This document shows positions 51,303 to 61,185 of a DNA stretch of 64,000 bases, one piece after another. Numbering within the stretch: the first letter of the stretch is position 1; every line of letters starts with the position of its first letter. The DNA lies in NCBI RefSeq assembly GCF_041260665.1, contig NZ_JBGCCT010000008.1, positions 337,037 through 401,036 of the forward strand, in the 5' to 3' direction. This stretch comes from Catenulispora sp. GP43 (lineage in GTDB: Bacteria; Actinomycetota; Actinomycetes; Streptomycetales; Catenulisporaceae). The notes under the pieces were generated by a model. The model was not told the origin of the DNA, did not search any database, and worked only from the letters and a program-made list of their open reading frames with translations. Made by a program: the position numbers and the translations under genes.

Positions 51303-52238
51303 ATGCGCCCTCTCCTGACACCCCCGGCCCTGAAGCCCGGCGACCGCGTCGCCGTCGTCGCGCTCAGCGGGCCGCCCGGGCGCCAGGAGCTCGATCTGGG
51401 GCTGGCGGCGCTGCGCAGCGTGGGGCTGCTGCCGGAGGTGTTCCCGTCGGCGCGGTCGGTGGGGCCGTATCCGTATCTGGCCGCTGATGACCAGACGCGG
51501 GCCGAGGACCTGGCGCGTGCGCTGGGGGAGCCTGGCTACGCCGCGGTGATCTGCGCGCGCGGCGGGTACGGCGTGCAGCGGGCGCTGGAGGTGCTCGACT
51601 GGGAGGCGATCGGGACGCCGGAGCCGCGGGTGGTGGTCGGCTTCTCCGATGTCACGGCCCTGATCGAGGCGGTGCGCAGCCGGCTGGGGTGGGTGTCGGT
51701 GTACGGGCCGATGGTCTCCAGCGTGATGTTCCGCTCCGGCGTGCCGTCGTTCGAGGGGCTGGCGCGCCTGCTGCTGACCCCGCAGCGGTGCACCGAGCTC
51801 GTCTTCCAGGACACGCGCGCCCTGGTCCCCGGCGTCGCCGAGGGCGTCACGGTCGGCGGCACCGCGAGCCTGCTGGCCACCTCGCTGGCCACGCCGTTCT
51901 CGGTGCCGGCGCGCGACGGCATCCTGTTCCTGGAGGACGTCGGCGAGCTGCCCTACCGCCTTGACAGGGTCCTGACCCAGCTGCGGCGCACCGGGTACCT
52001 GGACGGCGTGCGCGGCATCCTGTGCGGCACCTGGGACGAGTGCGGGCCGCTGGCCGACGTCGAGGAGCTGCTCGCCGACCGGCTCGGCGGCCTCGGCGTG
52101 CCGGTGCTGCTCGGCGCCGACATCGGCCACGGTGTGTTCATGCAGTCGCTGCCGCTGGGCGTGCGGGCGCGCCTGGACACGGCGGCGGCGACGCTGACGT
52201 TCCTCGATCCGCCGCTGAGGCCGACGCCGGGGGAGTGA
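51303..52238 (+). CDS. ldcA: LD-carboxypeptidase (S66 family)
   Basis: A 311-residue serine peptidase that removes the terminal D-Ala from L,D-linked muropeptides. The catalytic Ser115 is in VVGFSDVTALIEAV, Glu211 in LFLEDVGELPYRLDRVLTQL, and His276 in GADIGHGVFMQSLPLG, the S66 Ser-Glu-His set. VICARGGYGVQRALEVLDW is the conserved N-domain motif. Cytoplasmic, no signal peptide. With nagZ, AmiE-like, murQ and anmK nearby it would complete peptide trimming in wall recycling, though it is separated by the remnant region. Confidence 0.9.
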   Translation: MRPLLTPPALKPGDRVAVVALSGPPGRQELDLGLAALRSVGLLPEVFPSARSVGPYPYLAADDQTRAEDLARALGEPGYAAVICARGGYGVQRALEVLDWEAIGTPEPRVVVGFSDVTALIEAVRSRLGWVSVYGPMVSSVMFRSGVPSFEGLARLLLTPQRCTELVFQDTRALVPGVAEGVTVGGTASLLATSLATPFSVPARDGILFLEDVGELPYRLDRVLTQLRRTGYLDGVRGILCGTWDECGPLADVEELLADRLGGLGVPVLLGADIGHGVFMQSLPLGVRARLDTAAATLTFLDPPLRPTPGE

Positions 52239-52310
52239 GGAGGGTGCGGCGGCGAGCTTTCCCGCCCGCCGTCACACCGTCCCGCCTACCGGTTCAGCAC
52301 CGCGACCCGC

Positions 52311-52709
52311 CTACCGGTTCAGCACCTCATCCTCCCGGTCCGTCAGCAACCGCGACCGGATCAGGAACCTGACCCCCTCCGGCGCCTCCAGCGAGAACCC
52401 GGCCCCGCGCCCCGGCACCACGTCCACCGTCAGGTGCGTGTGCCGCCAGCGCTCGAACTGCTCGCGGCCCATCCAGAACGTCACGGGCTCGGCGATCCCC
52501 TCGACCTCGAGCCGTTCCAACAACACATCCGAGGCCCCGGTGCGGAACTCGCCCGCCAGGTAGCACATCGGCGAGCTGCCGTCGCAGCAGCCGCCCGACT
52601 GGTGGAACATCAAGGGGCCGTGGGCGTCGTAGAGCTTGCGCATGAGCGCCGCCGCGGTGTCGGTGACCGCGACCCGCGACGCCGCCGCGCCGGCGGCCGG
52701 CTCGGGCAT
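52311..52709 (-). CDS. DUF779 protein, aldehyde dehydrogenase partner
   Basis: A 132-residue DUF779 protein. GPLMFHQSGGCCDGSSPMCY is the invariant cysteine-rich motif, and FWMGREQFERWRHTHLTVDV follows. In many bacteria this gene sits directly beside an acetaldehyde/aldehyde dehydrogenase gene, as here (TGATG overlap). The exact role is unknown; the Cys/His pattern suggests a metal site. Confidence 0.87.
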   Translation of the reverse strand: MPEPAAGAAASRVAVTDTAAALMRKLYDAHGPLMFHQSGGCCDGSSPMCYLAGEFRTGASDVLLERLEVEGIAEPVTFWMGREQFERWRHTHLTVDVVPGRGAGFSLEAPEGVRFLIRSRLLTDREDEVLNR

Positions 52710-54232
52710 CAGAAGAAGCCCATCGCCTTCGCCGAGTAGCTCACCAGCAGGTTCTTCGTCTGCTGATAGTGCTCCAGCATCATCTTGTGGTTCTCGCGCC
52801 CGATGCCGGAGCTCTTGTACCCGCCGAACGCCGCGTGCGCCGGGTACAGGTGGTAGCAGTTGGTCCACACCCGGCCGGCCTGGATCGCGCGGCCGGCGCG
52901 GTAGGCGGTGGTCCCGTCCCGGGTCCACACGGCGGCGCCGAGGCCGTACAGGGTGTCGTTGGCGATGCGGATCGCGTCGTCGTAGTCGTCGAAGCTGGTC
53001 ACCGAGACCACCGGGCCGAAGATCTCCTCCTGGAAGACGCGCATCGCGTTGTCGCCCTCGAAGACCGTCGGCTGCACGTAGTACCCGCCGGACAGCTCGC
53101 CGCCCAGGTCCACGCGCTCGCCGCCGATCAGGATCTTCGCGCCCTCGCTCTGGCCGATCTCCAGGTAGGACAGGATCTTCTCCAGCTGGTCGTTGGAGGC
53201 CTGCGCGCCGACCATCGTCTCGGAGTCCAGCGGGTTGCCCTGCTTCATGCGCTCGGTGCGGGTCAGCGCGTCGGCCAGGAAGTCGCTGTAGTGGCCGCGC
53301 TGGATCAGGGCCCTGCTGGGGCAGGTGCAGACCTCGCCCTGGTTCAGGGCGAACATCGCGAAGCCCTCCTGGGCCTTGTCGTAGAAGTCGTCGCGGGCGC
53401 CGGAGACGTCGTCGAAGAAGATGTTCGGGCTCTTGCCGCCCAGCTCCAGGGTGACCGGCTTGATGTGCTCGGAGGCGTACTGCATGATCAGCCGCCCGGT
53501 GGTGGTCTCGCCGGTGAAGGCCACCTTGGCCACCCGGCCGCTGGAGGCCAGCGGCTTGCCGGCCTCCACACCGAAGCCGTTGACGATGTTCACCACGCCC
53601 GGCGGCAGCAGGTCCGCGATCAGGCTCATCAGGTAGTGCACCGAGACCGGGGTCTGCTCGGCCGGCTTGAGCACCACGGCGTTGCCCGCGGCCAGCGCCG
53701 GGGCCAGCTTCCAGATCGCCATCAGGATCGGGAAGTTCCACGGGATGATCTGCGCCACCACGCCCAGCGGCTCGTGGAAGTGGTAGGCGACGGTGTCCTC
53801 GTCGATCTCCGACAGCGCCCCCTCCTGAGCCCGGATCGCCCCGGCGAAGTAGCGCAGGTGGTCGATGGCCAGCGGGATGTCGGCGGCCAGCGTCTCGCGG
53901 ATCGGCTTGCCGTTCTCGAACGACTCGGCCACCGCCAGCCGGTCCACGTTCATCGCCATCCGGTCGGCGATCCGGTTGAGGATCTCGGCCCGCTCCGTGG
54001 GCGAGGTGCGCCCCCAGGCCGGCGCGGCGGCGTGCGCGGCGTCCAGGGCCCGCTCGACGTCCGCGGCGGTGCCCCGGGCCACCTCGCAGAACGGCTGCCC
54101 GGTGATCGGCGTGGGGTTCTCGAAGTACAGCCCGCCGGCCGGCGCCACGGGCTCGCCGCCGATCCAGTGCTCGTACCGGGGCTGGTAGCTCATCAGGGCG
54201 TCGGATTGACCGGGCGCGATGTAGACGGTCAT
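52709..54232 (-). CDS. NAD-dependent aldehyde dehydrogenase
   Basis: A 507-residue class I-like ALDH, close to the ExaC/AldA acetaldehyde dehydrogenases. [20 protein letters not shown] is the nucleotide-side motif, [15 protein letters not shown] carries the general-base Glu, and [16 protein letters not shown] carries the catalytic Cys. [20 protein letters not shown] and [20 protein letters not shown] complete the family. Adjacent DUF779 supports the acetaldehyde-type branch. Bases 54233-54465 upstream hold promoters for this gene and the divergent MFS gene but no recognisable site. Confidence 0.92.
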   Translation of the reverse strand: MTVYIAPGQSDALMSYQPRYEHWIGGEPVAPAGGLYFENPTPITGQPFCEVARGTAADVERALDAAHAAAPAWGRTSPTERAEILNRIADRMAMNVDRLAVAESFENGKPIRETLAADIPLAIDHLRYFAGAIRAQEGALSEIDEDTVAYHFHEPLGVVAQIIPWNFPILMAIWKLAPALAAGNAVVLKPAEQTPVSVHYLMSLIADLLPPGVVNIVNGFGVEAGKPLASSGRVAKVAFTGETTTGRLIMQYASEHIKPVTLELGGKSPNIFFDDVSGARDDFYDKAQEGFAMFALNQGEVCTCPSRALIQRGHYSDFLADALTRTERMKQGNPLDSETMVGAQASNDQLEKILSYLEIGQSEGAKILIGGERVDLGGELSGGYYVQPTVFEGDNAMRVFQEEIFGPVVSVTSFDDYDDAIRIANDTLYGLGAAVWTRDGTTAYRAGRAIQAGRVWTNCYHLYPAHAAFGGYKSSGIGRENHKMMLEHYQQTKNLLVSYSAKAMGFF

Positions 54233-54465
54233 GAGCAGACCTCCATGGTCGCCGGCGATTGGAGAGGGCTGCCGTCGGTGGCCGGCGCGGCGGCATGCGC
54301 GTGACGCTAATGCGGGGCCCGACCCAGTTCACCCCGGTGTACGTGGATCTGCGTATGAAGGTTTGAGGCGGCACGGTGCCCATTGGGAGAAATTCGGATG
54401 CGTCCTGCGGAACGGCGCTGTTAACGTCAGCGCGCCTCGTGCCGTCCGCCTTTGGGGGCGCAACC

Positions 54466-55782
54466 ATGAATCCGCTTCGGGAGAAACCGTTCCGGCGTTT
54501 CTTCATCGGCCAGTCGATCTCGGTGACCGGGGGCGCCGCCACCCAGATCGCGCTGTTCTTCGCGGTCCTGCAGATCACCGGCAGTGCCAAGGACCTGAGT
54601 GTCGTCGTCGCCGCGCAGATGCTCCCGACGATCGCGCTGGTGCTGATCGGCGGCGGGGTCGGGGACCGGATCGGGCAGGCGGTGCTGCTGCGGGTGACGC
54701 ACTTCGGGCTCGGGGTGACGCAGGCCGGGATGGCGTTCTGCCTGTTCACCAGGCAGCCGGTCGGGTATCTGATCGCGCTGGCGTTCCTCACCGGGGTGCT
54801 GTCGGCGTTCGTGGGCCCGTCGCTGAGCGGGATCGTGCCGCAGATGGTGCGACCCGTCGGGTTGCAGAAGGCGAACTCGCTGCTGGCCACGGTGAACAAC
54901 GCGGCCAAGGTGCTGGGGCCGACCGTCGGCGGCGTGCTGGTCAGCACGATCGGCGGCGGCTGGGCCCTTACCGCGGACGCGGTGTCGTTCTTCGTCGCGG
55001 CCGTGGTGTTCTGCTTCATCCCGGTCTCGGCCCGGCCGGTCATGGCCGACCGGAAGCTGTTCGCCGAACTGCGGGCCGGCTGGACGTACTTCCGTTCCTC
55101 GTCCTGGATCTGGTCCATGACCGCGGCCACCGCGGTGTCGGGCTTCCTGCAGATGGGCGCCGGGATGGTGCTCGGGCTGGTGCTGGCCAAGGAGACGTTC
55201 GGGGCCGAGGGCTGGGGTGTGATCATCAGCTGCCGGGCGGCCGGTCAGCTGATCATGAGCGTGCTGATGATCCGGATGAAGCCGCGGCGGCCGCTGCTGG
55301 TCGGACAGCTGTTCATCACGCTGCAGGCGGTGCCGTATCTGCTGCTGGGCCTGAACGGGGGAGTGGCGGCCATCGCCGCCGTGTCCTTCGTCGCGGGGTT
55401 CGGGATCACCTACGCGGCCGTGGCCTGGGACACCGCGCTGCACACGTACGTCCCGAACGACATGATGTCGCGCGTGGTGTCCTACGACCAGTTCGGCAAA
55501 TCCTGCGCGGTGCCGCTGGGGCAGCTGACGGTGGTCCCGCTGGCCGACCTGTTCGGCACGCGCGAGGTCATCTTCACCGCGGGGGTGCTGTTCGCGCTGG
55601 CGATGCTCGCGCCGCTGATGCTGTCTTCGGTGCGCAGGGTAGGGACCGAGGGGCCGGGACCGGGGCCGGGACCGGGGCCAGGGCCAGGGCAGGCCTCAGC
55701 CTCGGTCTCAGCCTCGGCGCTACTCCCGCATCCCGATGGCGTCGACCGGCCGAGCGCGCAGCGCCAGCCGAGTCGGGACTAG
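54466..55782 (+). CDS. MFS transporter (MFS_3 type)
   Basis: A 438-residue, 12-span transporter. KPFRRFFIGQSISVTGGAAT is the typical MFS_3 opening and IGGGVGDRIGQAVLLRVTHF is the loop 2-3 motif. After residue 400 comes a run of Gly-Pro dipeptides (GPGPGPGPGPGP, from a GGGCC[G/A] DNA repeat) and a Ser/Ala tail. The ATG at 54466 has GGGGGCG upstream; an in-frame ATG at 54376 would give an unlikely hydrophilic start. Its last 63 bp overlap the end of the convergent FtsX gene. Confidence 0.88.
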   Translation: MNPLREKPFRRFFIGQSISVTGGAATQIALFFAVLQITGSAKDLSVVVAAQMLPTIALVLIGGGVGDRIGQAVLLRVTHFGLGVTQAGMAFCLFTRQPVGYLIALAFLTGVLSAFVGPSLSGIVPQMVRPVGLQKANSLLATVNNAAKVLGPTVGGVLVSTIGGGWALTADAVSFFVAAVVFCFIPVSARPVMADRKLFAELRAGWTYFRSSSWIWSMTAATAVSGFLQMGAGMVLGLVLAKETFGAEGWGVIISCRAAGQLIMSVLMIRMKPRRPLLVGQLFITLQAVPYLLLGLNGGVAAIAAVSFVAGFGITYAAVAWDTALHTYVPNDMMSRVVSYDQFGKSCAVPLGQLTVVPLADLFGTREVIFTAGVLFALAMLAPLMLSSVRRVGTEGPGPGPGPGPGPGQASASVSASALLPHPDGVDRPSAQRQPSRD

Positions 55783-58299
55783 GACGGCTGCCGCGGCCAG
55801 CGCCGAGACGGCCGCGACGATCGCCACGTACAGCAAGGGTGGAACATAAGGAATCGGCGATCCGGTCAGGCCCTGGCTGACCGTCGCCAGCGGCAGCAGC
55901 GGCACCGCGGTGCCCACCACCACCGCGATCAGGACCACCATCAGCGTTTCCGTGCGCATCATCCGCATCACCTGGCTCGGCGTGGCGCCGACCAGGCGCA
56001 GCAGCGCGAACTCCCGGGAGCGCGACAGCGTGGTCATCACCAGGGTGTTCGCGACGGCCACCGCGATGTACCCGAACACCAGCACCAGCGGCATGGCACT
56101 GCCGACCAGGCCCGCCGTCGCGCTGTGCTGCTGAGCCGCCGACAGGCCGCCCTTGTCCTGGACGCGCAGGCCCGGATAGCGGTCGCGCAGGGCTCTGAGC
56201 TCGTCCAGGACCTGCTCGCGGTCGGCGCCGTCCCGCACCCGGACCAGGACCGAGTCGTACAACTGGCGCGAGCTGTGCTGCAGGATCGTCGCCGCGGGCA
56301 GGGTGAGGTCGCCGAAGCCCAGGCCGCGGCGGTAGACGGCGACCACCCGCGGTTCGATCGTCTGGCCGTCGGGCAGGTGGACGCGCACCGTGCGGCCCAC
56401 GCCGGTGCCCAGCGTGGCGGCCGCGCCGTCGCTGACCGCCGCGGTGCCCTCGGGCAGCTGCTCCAAGGCGCCCGCGGTCACGTCCAGGTCCAGGACCCGG
56501 TCCAGCCGGCCGGCCGTCAGGCCCTGGGCCTGGTAGTCGAACACCTCGGGGTCGCCGAGCATCGTGGTGGAGGCGAACAGGCCGACGCGCACCGTGCCGG
56601 CCGCGGCCGCCACCCCGGGCAGCCCCTGGACGTAGCCCGGAACCTCGGTGGGCAGGCCGCCGGCCGCGCCGCTGAGCGTGTAGTCGGCGAGGACGCCGGC
56701 GCGCGCCTGGTCCTGCGCCGCGGCCGCCGTGGTGGTCGGGATGAACAGTTGGAGCGCGGAGAAGCCGATCGCCAGGATCAGGGGACCGATACCGGCGGCC
56801 AGCCGGCGGGCGTTCGCCTGGGTGTTGGCGACGGCCAGGTATCCGAGGTCGCCGAAGCGGCGGCGGAACGGCGCGGCCAGCAACCTGGTCACGCGTGCCA
56901 CCACCGGCGGCGCCAGCATGAGGAACGCGACCACCATGATCAGACCGCCGCTGGCGGCGCCGGCCACCGCGAAGATGCTGCCGAAGAACAACGGCAGCAG
57001 GGACGCGGCCGCACCGAGCACGACAAGCAGGACGCCGATGACGACGCGGGCCCGGCCCAGCCCTGCTTCCTCGCTCTGCGCCTGGGCCAACGCCTCCACC
57101 GGCCGGACCGACACCACCCGGCGGGCCACTGCGAACCCCGCCACCTGCGCGGCGATCACCGCGGTGCCGACCGCCGCGACCATGGGGATCGGGCCGTAGG
57201 AGAACTCGAAGTCCGGCGGCAGGACGTCGATCACCGACAACGCCCCGCGCAGCGCCTTCGCGGCCAGCACCCCCGGCAGGCACCCGAGCGTCGCGGCGGC
57301 CAGGGCGACCACCAGCGCCTCGCCGGCGATCATCGTGTGGATCTGTTTGGGCGTGGCTCCGATCGCGCGCAGCAGGGCCAGCTCGCGCCGCCGCTGGTGC
57401 ACGCCCAGCGCCAGGGTGCTGCCGACCACCAGCATGGTGATCAGGACGACGGTGCCGCCGAGCGAGCCGGCCAGCTCCTTCAGGCTGCCGCGGGCCGAGG
57501 CCACGTCGGGGTTCTCGGCGCTGCTGCGCCCGGCGCCGGTGTGGGAGGAGACGTGCGCGCCCTTGAGCACGGCGTCGACCCGGTCGTCGAGCCGGTCGTC
57601 GAGCCGCCCGGCGTCCGGGCCCGGCGCCGCCAGCACCCCGATCGCGCTGACCTGGTCGGTGCGGCCGAACAGGGCCCGGGCCTGGTCGTCGGCGAAGAAG
57701 ATCGGCGGTGTCCGCAGCGCACCACCCGCGCCGGTGTACTTCACCAGGCCGACGACGGTGTACGTACCGGCCGCGCGCGTGGAGGCGATACGAACATGGT
57801 CGCCGACCTTCACCTTCGCGTGGCCGGCGACGGACTGCTCGAGCACAACCTCCCCGGCGCCGCGCGGCTCACGGCCGCTGAGCTCGAACGGGCCGAGCGT
57901 GGCGCTGCTCCAGTTCGTCCCGATCGAGACCCGGTCGTCGGCGCCCCGGGCCAGGGCCCCGTCGGCAGCGACGACCTGCGCCGGGAAGGTGAGCACGCCG
58001 ACCGCCTGAGCGACGCCCTCGGCGTGCGCCACTGTGCCGACCAGCTCGGCCGGGACGTCGACCGCCTCGGTGAGCGCCTTCGTCTTGCTTTTCTTCCCCT
58101 CGTGCACAGTGAAGGACTGCTTGCCGGTGACCACGACCGACGCCTTCGCATAGCGCTGCACCGGCACCCCGTCGCCGATGCCGGACTGCAGGATGATGCC
58201 GAACGCCGTCAGCAGCACCGAGGCGCCGAGCAGCGCGACGAACGCGCCTGCGAACCCTGCTTTACGTTCCCTGATGGTCGAGATGGCGAGCCGGAACAC
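55720..58299 (-). CDS. FtsX-like (MacB-type) ABC transporter permease
   Basis: An 859-residue permease with two FtsX domains. The N-terminal span is GAFVALLGASVLLTAFGIIL; a large extracytoplasmic MacB-PCD-like domain follows, then three spans around VVLITMLVVGSTLALGVHQR with the coupling motif RRRELALLRAIGATPKQIH. The second half repeats the scheme (SRSREFALLRLVGATPSQVM). Such permeases export peptides, drugs or lipoproteins through a mechanotransmission mechanism. It lies 3 bp after the partner ATPase. Confidence 0.92.
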   Translation of the reverse strand: MFRLAISTIRERKAGFAGAFVALLGASVLLTAFGIILQSGIGDGVPVQRYAKASVVVTGKQSFTVHEGKKSKTKALTEAVDVPAELVGTVAHAEGVAQAVGVLTFPAQVVAADGALARGADDRVSIGTNWSSATLGPFELSGREPRGAGEVVLEQSVAGHAKVKVGDHVRIASTRAAGTYTVVGLVKYTGAGGALRTPPIFFADDQARALFGRTDQVSAIGVLAAPGPDAGRLDDRLDDRVDAVLKGAHVSSHTGAGRSSAENPDVASARGSLKELAGSLGGTVVLITMLVVGSTLALGVHQRRRELALLRAIGATPKQIHTMIAGEALVVALAAATLGCLPGVLAAKALRGALSVIDVLPPDFEFSYGPIPMVAAVGTAVIAAQVAGFAVARRVVSVRPVEALAQAQSEEAGLGRARVVIGVLLVVLGAAASLLPLFFGSIFAVAGAASGGLIMVVAFLMLAPPVVARVTRLLAAPFRRRFGDLGYLAVANTQANARRLAAGIGPLILAIGFSALQLFIPTTTAAAAQDQARAGVLADYTLSGAAGGLPTEVPGYVQGLPGVAAAAGTVRVGLFASTTMLGDPEVFDYQAQGLTAGRLDRVLDLDVTAGALEQLPEGTAAVSDGAAATLGTGVGRTVRVHLPDGQTIEPRVVAVYRRGLGFGDLTLPAATILQHSSRQLYDSVLVRVRDGADREQVLDELRALRDRYPGLRVQDKGGLSAAQQHSATAGLVGSAMPLVLVFGYIAVAVANTLVMTTLSRSREFALLRLVGATPSQVMRMMRTETLMVVLIAVVVGTAVPLLPLATVSQGLTGSPIPYVPPLLYVAIVAAVSALAAAAVLVPTRLALRARPVDAIGMRE

Positions 58300-58302
58300 C
58301 GT

Positions 58303-59034
58303 TCACCACTCTCCCAGCGAGGTCATGCGCTCGGCGATGCGCTCCGGCGTGGGCCCGGTCAGCTCCTGCGCGTACCGGCCGTCGGCGAGGAACACCACGC
58401 GGTGCGCGAACGAGGCCGCGACCGGATCGTGGGTCACCATCACCACCGTCTGGCCGAGGTCGTCGACCAGATCGCGCAGCAGTCGCAGCACCTGCTTGGC
58501 GGTGCGGGTGTCCAGCGCCCCGGTGGGCTCGTCGGCGAACACCACCTCCGGCCGCGCCGCCAGCGCCCGGGCGATCGCGACCCGCTGCTGTTGGCCGCCG
58601 GAGAGCGCGGCCGGTTTGTGGTGCATCCGGTCGGTGAGCCCGACCCGTTCGACCACCTGGTGCAGCCACGGCCAGTCCGGCCGGTGCCCGGCGAGCATCA
58701 GCGGCAGTGTGATGTTGTCCGCGACCGACAGCGCCGCCATCAGGTTGTAGGCCTGGAAGACGAAGCCGACCCGCTCGCGCCGCAGGATGGTCAGCTCCAC
58801 CTCGGTGAGCGAGGCCAGGTCCGTGCCGCCGAGCACCACCGAGCCGGCGTCCGGGCGGTCCAGTCCGGCGGCGCAGTGCAGGAAGGTGCTCTTGCCCGCC
58901 CCGGACGGCCCCATGACCGCGGTGAACGAGCCGCGGGCGAAGGCCAGGCTCAGATCGCGCAACGCGTGGACGGTGCCGGCGCCCTTGCCATAGGTCTTGC
59001 GGACGCCGTCCATGCGTACCACGTCGCTGATCAT
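58303..59034 (-). CDS. ABC transporter ATPase, MacB/LolD type
   Basis: A 243-residue ATPase. Walker A AVMGPSGAGKSTFLHCAAGL, Q-loop FVFQAYNLMAALSVADNIT, signature LSGGQQQRVAIARAL, Walker B VVFADEPTGALDTRTA, switch His VMVTHDPVAA. This is the typical partner of FtsX-like permeases. It is divergent from the two-component system, with a 148-bp shared region carrying a dyad-like motif; the response regulator probably controls the exporter. Confidence 0.93.
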   Translation of the reverse strand: MISDVVRMDGVRKTYGKGAGTVHALRDLSLAFARGSFTAVMGPSGAGKSTFLHCAAGLDRPDAGSVVLGGTDLASLTEVELTILRRERVGFVFQAYNLMAALSVADNITLPLMLAGHRPDWPWLHQVVERVGLTDRMHHKPAALSGGQQQRVAIARALAARPEVVFADEPTGALDTRTAKQVLRLLRDLVDDLGQTVVMVTHDPVAASFAHRVVFLADGRYAQELTGPTPERIAERMTSLGEW

Positions 59035-59126
59035 CTCCGGCCTCCATCGTTCGCCGTGCCTTGCTGACGATCACGACCGTAGGTTCGCGGCCGGTCGCCG
59101 AACCAGGGCGCAGGCTGCCGAACCGA

Positions 59127-59142
59127 TGGTGCAGAAAACTGC
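59127..59142 (+). promoter_or_regulatory. Shared 16-base motif in the exporter / two-component promoter
   Basis: TGGTGCAGAAAACTGC lies in the divergent spacer between the ABC ATPase and the histidine kinase. The identical 16 bases recur at 61055-61070 after the response regulator, within a perfect dyad. This suggests a binding site of the response regulator (inference). Confidence 0.55.
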
Positions 59143-59182
59143 CATAGGCGCCGGGACCTGGGGCGTTGGTACAGTGATCGCG

Positions 59183-60397
59183 ATGCTCGCGCACTGGATC
59201 CGTCAGACCGCGGTCCGGTTCGCGCCCGCGGCCGCCTACGTTCTGGTCTGCCTCGGTACCGGGCTGGCCGGACTGGTGTTGATCGTCGTGATCGCCGTGA
59301 CCTGCGCGCTGTGCTTGGCGGGGATCGGTTTCCTGCTGGTGCCAGGGGTTCTGCGGCTGCTGCGTACTTACGCGCAGTTCCACCGCCGCCTCGTCGGGCG
59401 GATGCTCGGCACCGAGGTGCGTACGGCTTCGGACCCGGTGGTCCGCACAGATCTGCTGTGGCTGCTCGGCCACAGCATTCCGGGCACCGCCCTGTGCGCA
59501 CTGGCGCTGGTCGTCTGCGGCCACGCGGTCAACTGGCTCACCGCCCCGGTGTGGTGGCAGCTCCTGCCCTCCCAACGGGACCGGATCATCCTGATCACCG
59601 TCGACTCGTGGTGGAAGGCCCTGGCCGCGGCCGTCGTGGGCATCGGCTACGCCTTCGTGGCGATGGCCCTGATGCGGCCGCTGGCGTTGCTTCACGCGCA
59701 AGCCTCGCGCTGGCTGCTGACCGCGCTGCCGCGGCCGCGGGCCGGGCTGGCCCAGCGTGTCCGGGAACTGACACTGACCCGGGCCGAGGCTCTGGACGCG
59801 CACGGTGCCGAACTGCGCCGGATCGAACGCGACCTGCACGACGGCGCCCAGGCCGACATCGTGGCGGTCTCGCTGCGCCTGGGCATGATCCGGCGGGCGC
59901 TGGAGCGCCGCCCGGACCAGGTCCCCGACCTGGTGGACACCGCCCAGCAGCTCGCCGAGCAGGCCCTGGACTCGCTGCGGCTGCTGGTCCGCGGCATCTA
60001 CCCGCCGGTGCTGGCCGATCGCGGGCTGGTCGAGGCGGTGCGGGCGCTCGCCGCCTTGTGTCCGGTGCCCACCGGCATCGACCTCGGCGAGGCTGCCGAA
60101 CCCACGCTCCGCGCACCGGCGGCAGCCGAGGCCGCGGCCTACTTCGTGGTCTCCGAGGCGCTGACCAACGTCGCCAAGCACAGCGGTGCACGTACCGCGC
60201 TGGTGCGCTTGCGGACCACTGCGGAGGCGATCTCCATCCTGGTTCGGGACGACGGCCACGGCGGTGCCGCCGAGGGTGCCGGAAGCGGGATCACCGGGCT
60301 GCGCCGCCGAGTCGCCGCCTTCGACGGAAGCACCGAGCTGTCCAGCCCGCCGGGCGGACCGACCGTGTTGAAAGTGGAGATTCCATGCGGATCCTGA
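59183..60397 (+). CDS. Sensor histidine kinase (NarL-type partner)
   Basis: A 404-residue membrane kinase. There are membrane segments near residues 12-60 and two more around 105-175 (putative sensor domain), then the HisKA_3 dimerisation segment ELRRIERDLHDGAQADIVAV with phospho-acceptor His219, and a HATPase_c domain (YFVVSEALTNVAKHSGA, RDDGHGG, GSGITGLRRRVAAFDG). ATG 59183 is chosen as the family start. Its 3' end overlaps the regulator gene by 13 bp. Confidence 0.9.
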   Translation: MLAHWIRQTAVRFAPAAAYVLVCLGTGLAGLVLIVVIAVTCALCLAGIGFLLVPGVLRLLRTYAQFHRRLVGRMLGTEVRTASDPVVRTDLLWLLGHSIPGTALCALALVVCGHAVNWLTAPVWWQLLPSQRDRIILITVDSWWKALAAAVVGIGYAFVAMALMRPLALLHAQASRWLLTALPRPRAGLAQRVRELTLTRAEALDAHGAELRRIERDLHDGAQADIVAVSLRLGMIRRALERRPDQVPDLVDTAQQLAEQALDSLRLLVRGIYPPVLADRGLVEAVRALAALCPVPTGIDLGEAAEPTLRAPAAAEAAAYFVVSEALTNVAKHSGARTALVRLRTTAEAISILVRDDGHGGAAEGAGSGITGLRRRVAAFDGSTELSSPPGGPTVLKVEIPCGS

Positions 60398-61029
60398 TCG
60401 CCGAAGACAACGCACTGCTTCGGGAGGGGCTGGCCGCACTGCTCACCAGCGAGGGGCACGAGGTCTGCGCGACCGTCGACCACGGCGACGAGCTGCTGCC
60501 GGCGCTGCTCGAACACCGGCCGGAGGTCGCGGTCGTGGACGTGCGGCTGCCGCCGGACTTCCGCGACGAGGGCCTGCGGGCGGTGGTCGAGGCCCGCCGG
60601 CAGCTGCCCACGCTGCCGGTCCTGGTGCTCTCGCAGTACGTTGAGCGTACCTATGCCGCCGAACTGCTCGCGCACAGTGCCACTGGCGTCGGCTACCTGC
60701 TGAAGGACCGTGTCGGTCGCGCAGAGCAGTTCCTGGAGGCCCTGCAACTGGTCGCCGATGGCGGCACGGTCATGGACCCCGAGGTCATCTCCCAGCTGAT
60801 GGCCCGCCGGGCAGGCGAGGACCCGCTGGCCACGCTGACCCAGCGCGAGCGCGAGGTGCTGGCGTTGATGGCCGAGGGCCGCAACAACAGCACGATCGCC
60901 GAGCTGTTGTTCATCACGGAGAGCTCGGTGAACAAGCACATCGGGAGCATCTTCGCCAAGCTCGGCATGCCGACGCCGGAGAGCGGGAACCGGCGGGTGC
61001 TGGCGGTGCTGACGTATCTGCGGTCCTGA
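60385..61029 (+). CDS. LuxR/NarL-type response regulator
   Basis: A 214-residue regulator. Receiver domain: ILIAEDNALLREGLAALLTS, phospho-acceptor Asp52 in VAVVDVRLPPDFRDEG, and LVLSQYVERTYAAEL. The C-terminal HTH is LTQREREVLALMAEGRNNST with ELLFITESSVNKHIGSIFAK. Paired with the preceding kinase and probably regulating the divergent MacB-type exporter. Confidence 0.92.
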   Translation: MRILIAEDNALLREGLAALLTSEGHEVCATVDHGDELLPALLEHRPEVAVVDVRLPPDFRDEGLRAVVEARRQLPTLPVLVLSQYVERTYAAELLAHSATGVGYLLKDRVGRAEQFLEALQLVADGGTVMDPEVISQLMARRAGEDPLATLTQREREVLALMAEGRNNSTIAELLFITESSVNKHIGSIFAKLGMPTPESGNRRVLAVLTYLRS

Positions 61030-61048
61030 GCCGGCCTTGAACGCAGCT

Positions 61049-61080
61049 GTTCCCTGGTGCAGAAAACTGCACCAGGGAAC
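61049..61080 (+). terminator. Perfect 14-bp dyad after the response regulator
   Basis: GTTCCCTGGTGCAG (61049-61062), AAAA, CTGCACCAGGGAAC (61067-61080). As RNA it is a strong hairpin 19 bases after the regulator stop, so it may be a terminator, though GGGAGG and no T-run follow. It shares TGGTGCAGAAAACTGC with the promoter at 59127, so it could also be an operator for the small gene downstream. Confidence 0.65.
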
Positions 61081-61185
61081 GGGAGGCAGCGCCGATGTGA
61101 TGGCGCGCGCCCCGCTCGAGGATGGGATCAGCGACGGCCGCAGCCGTCGCGATCCCTTTCCCCAGCAGCGCGAAGGAGCACCCTC

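Noticed and set aside
56125..59067. A 980-codon plus-strand frame
   Set aside because: Lies over the FtsX permease and its ATPase, which have full motifs on the minus strand.
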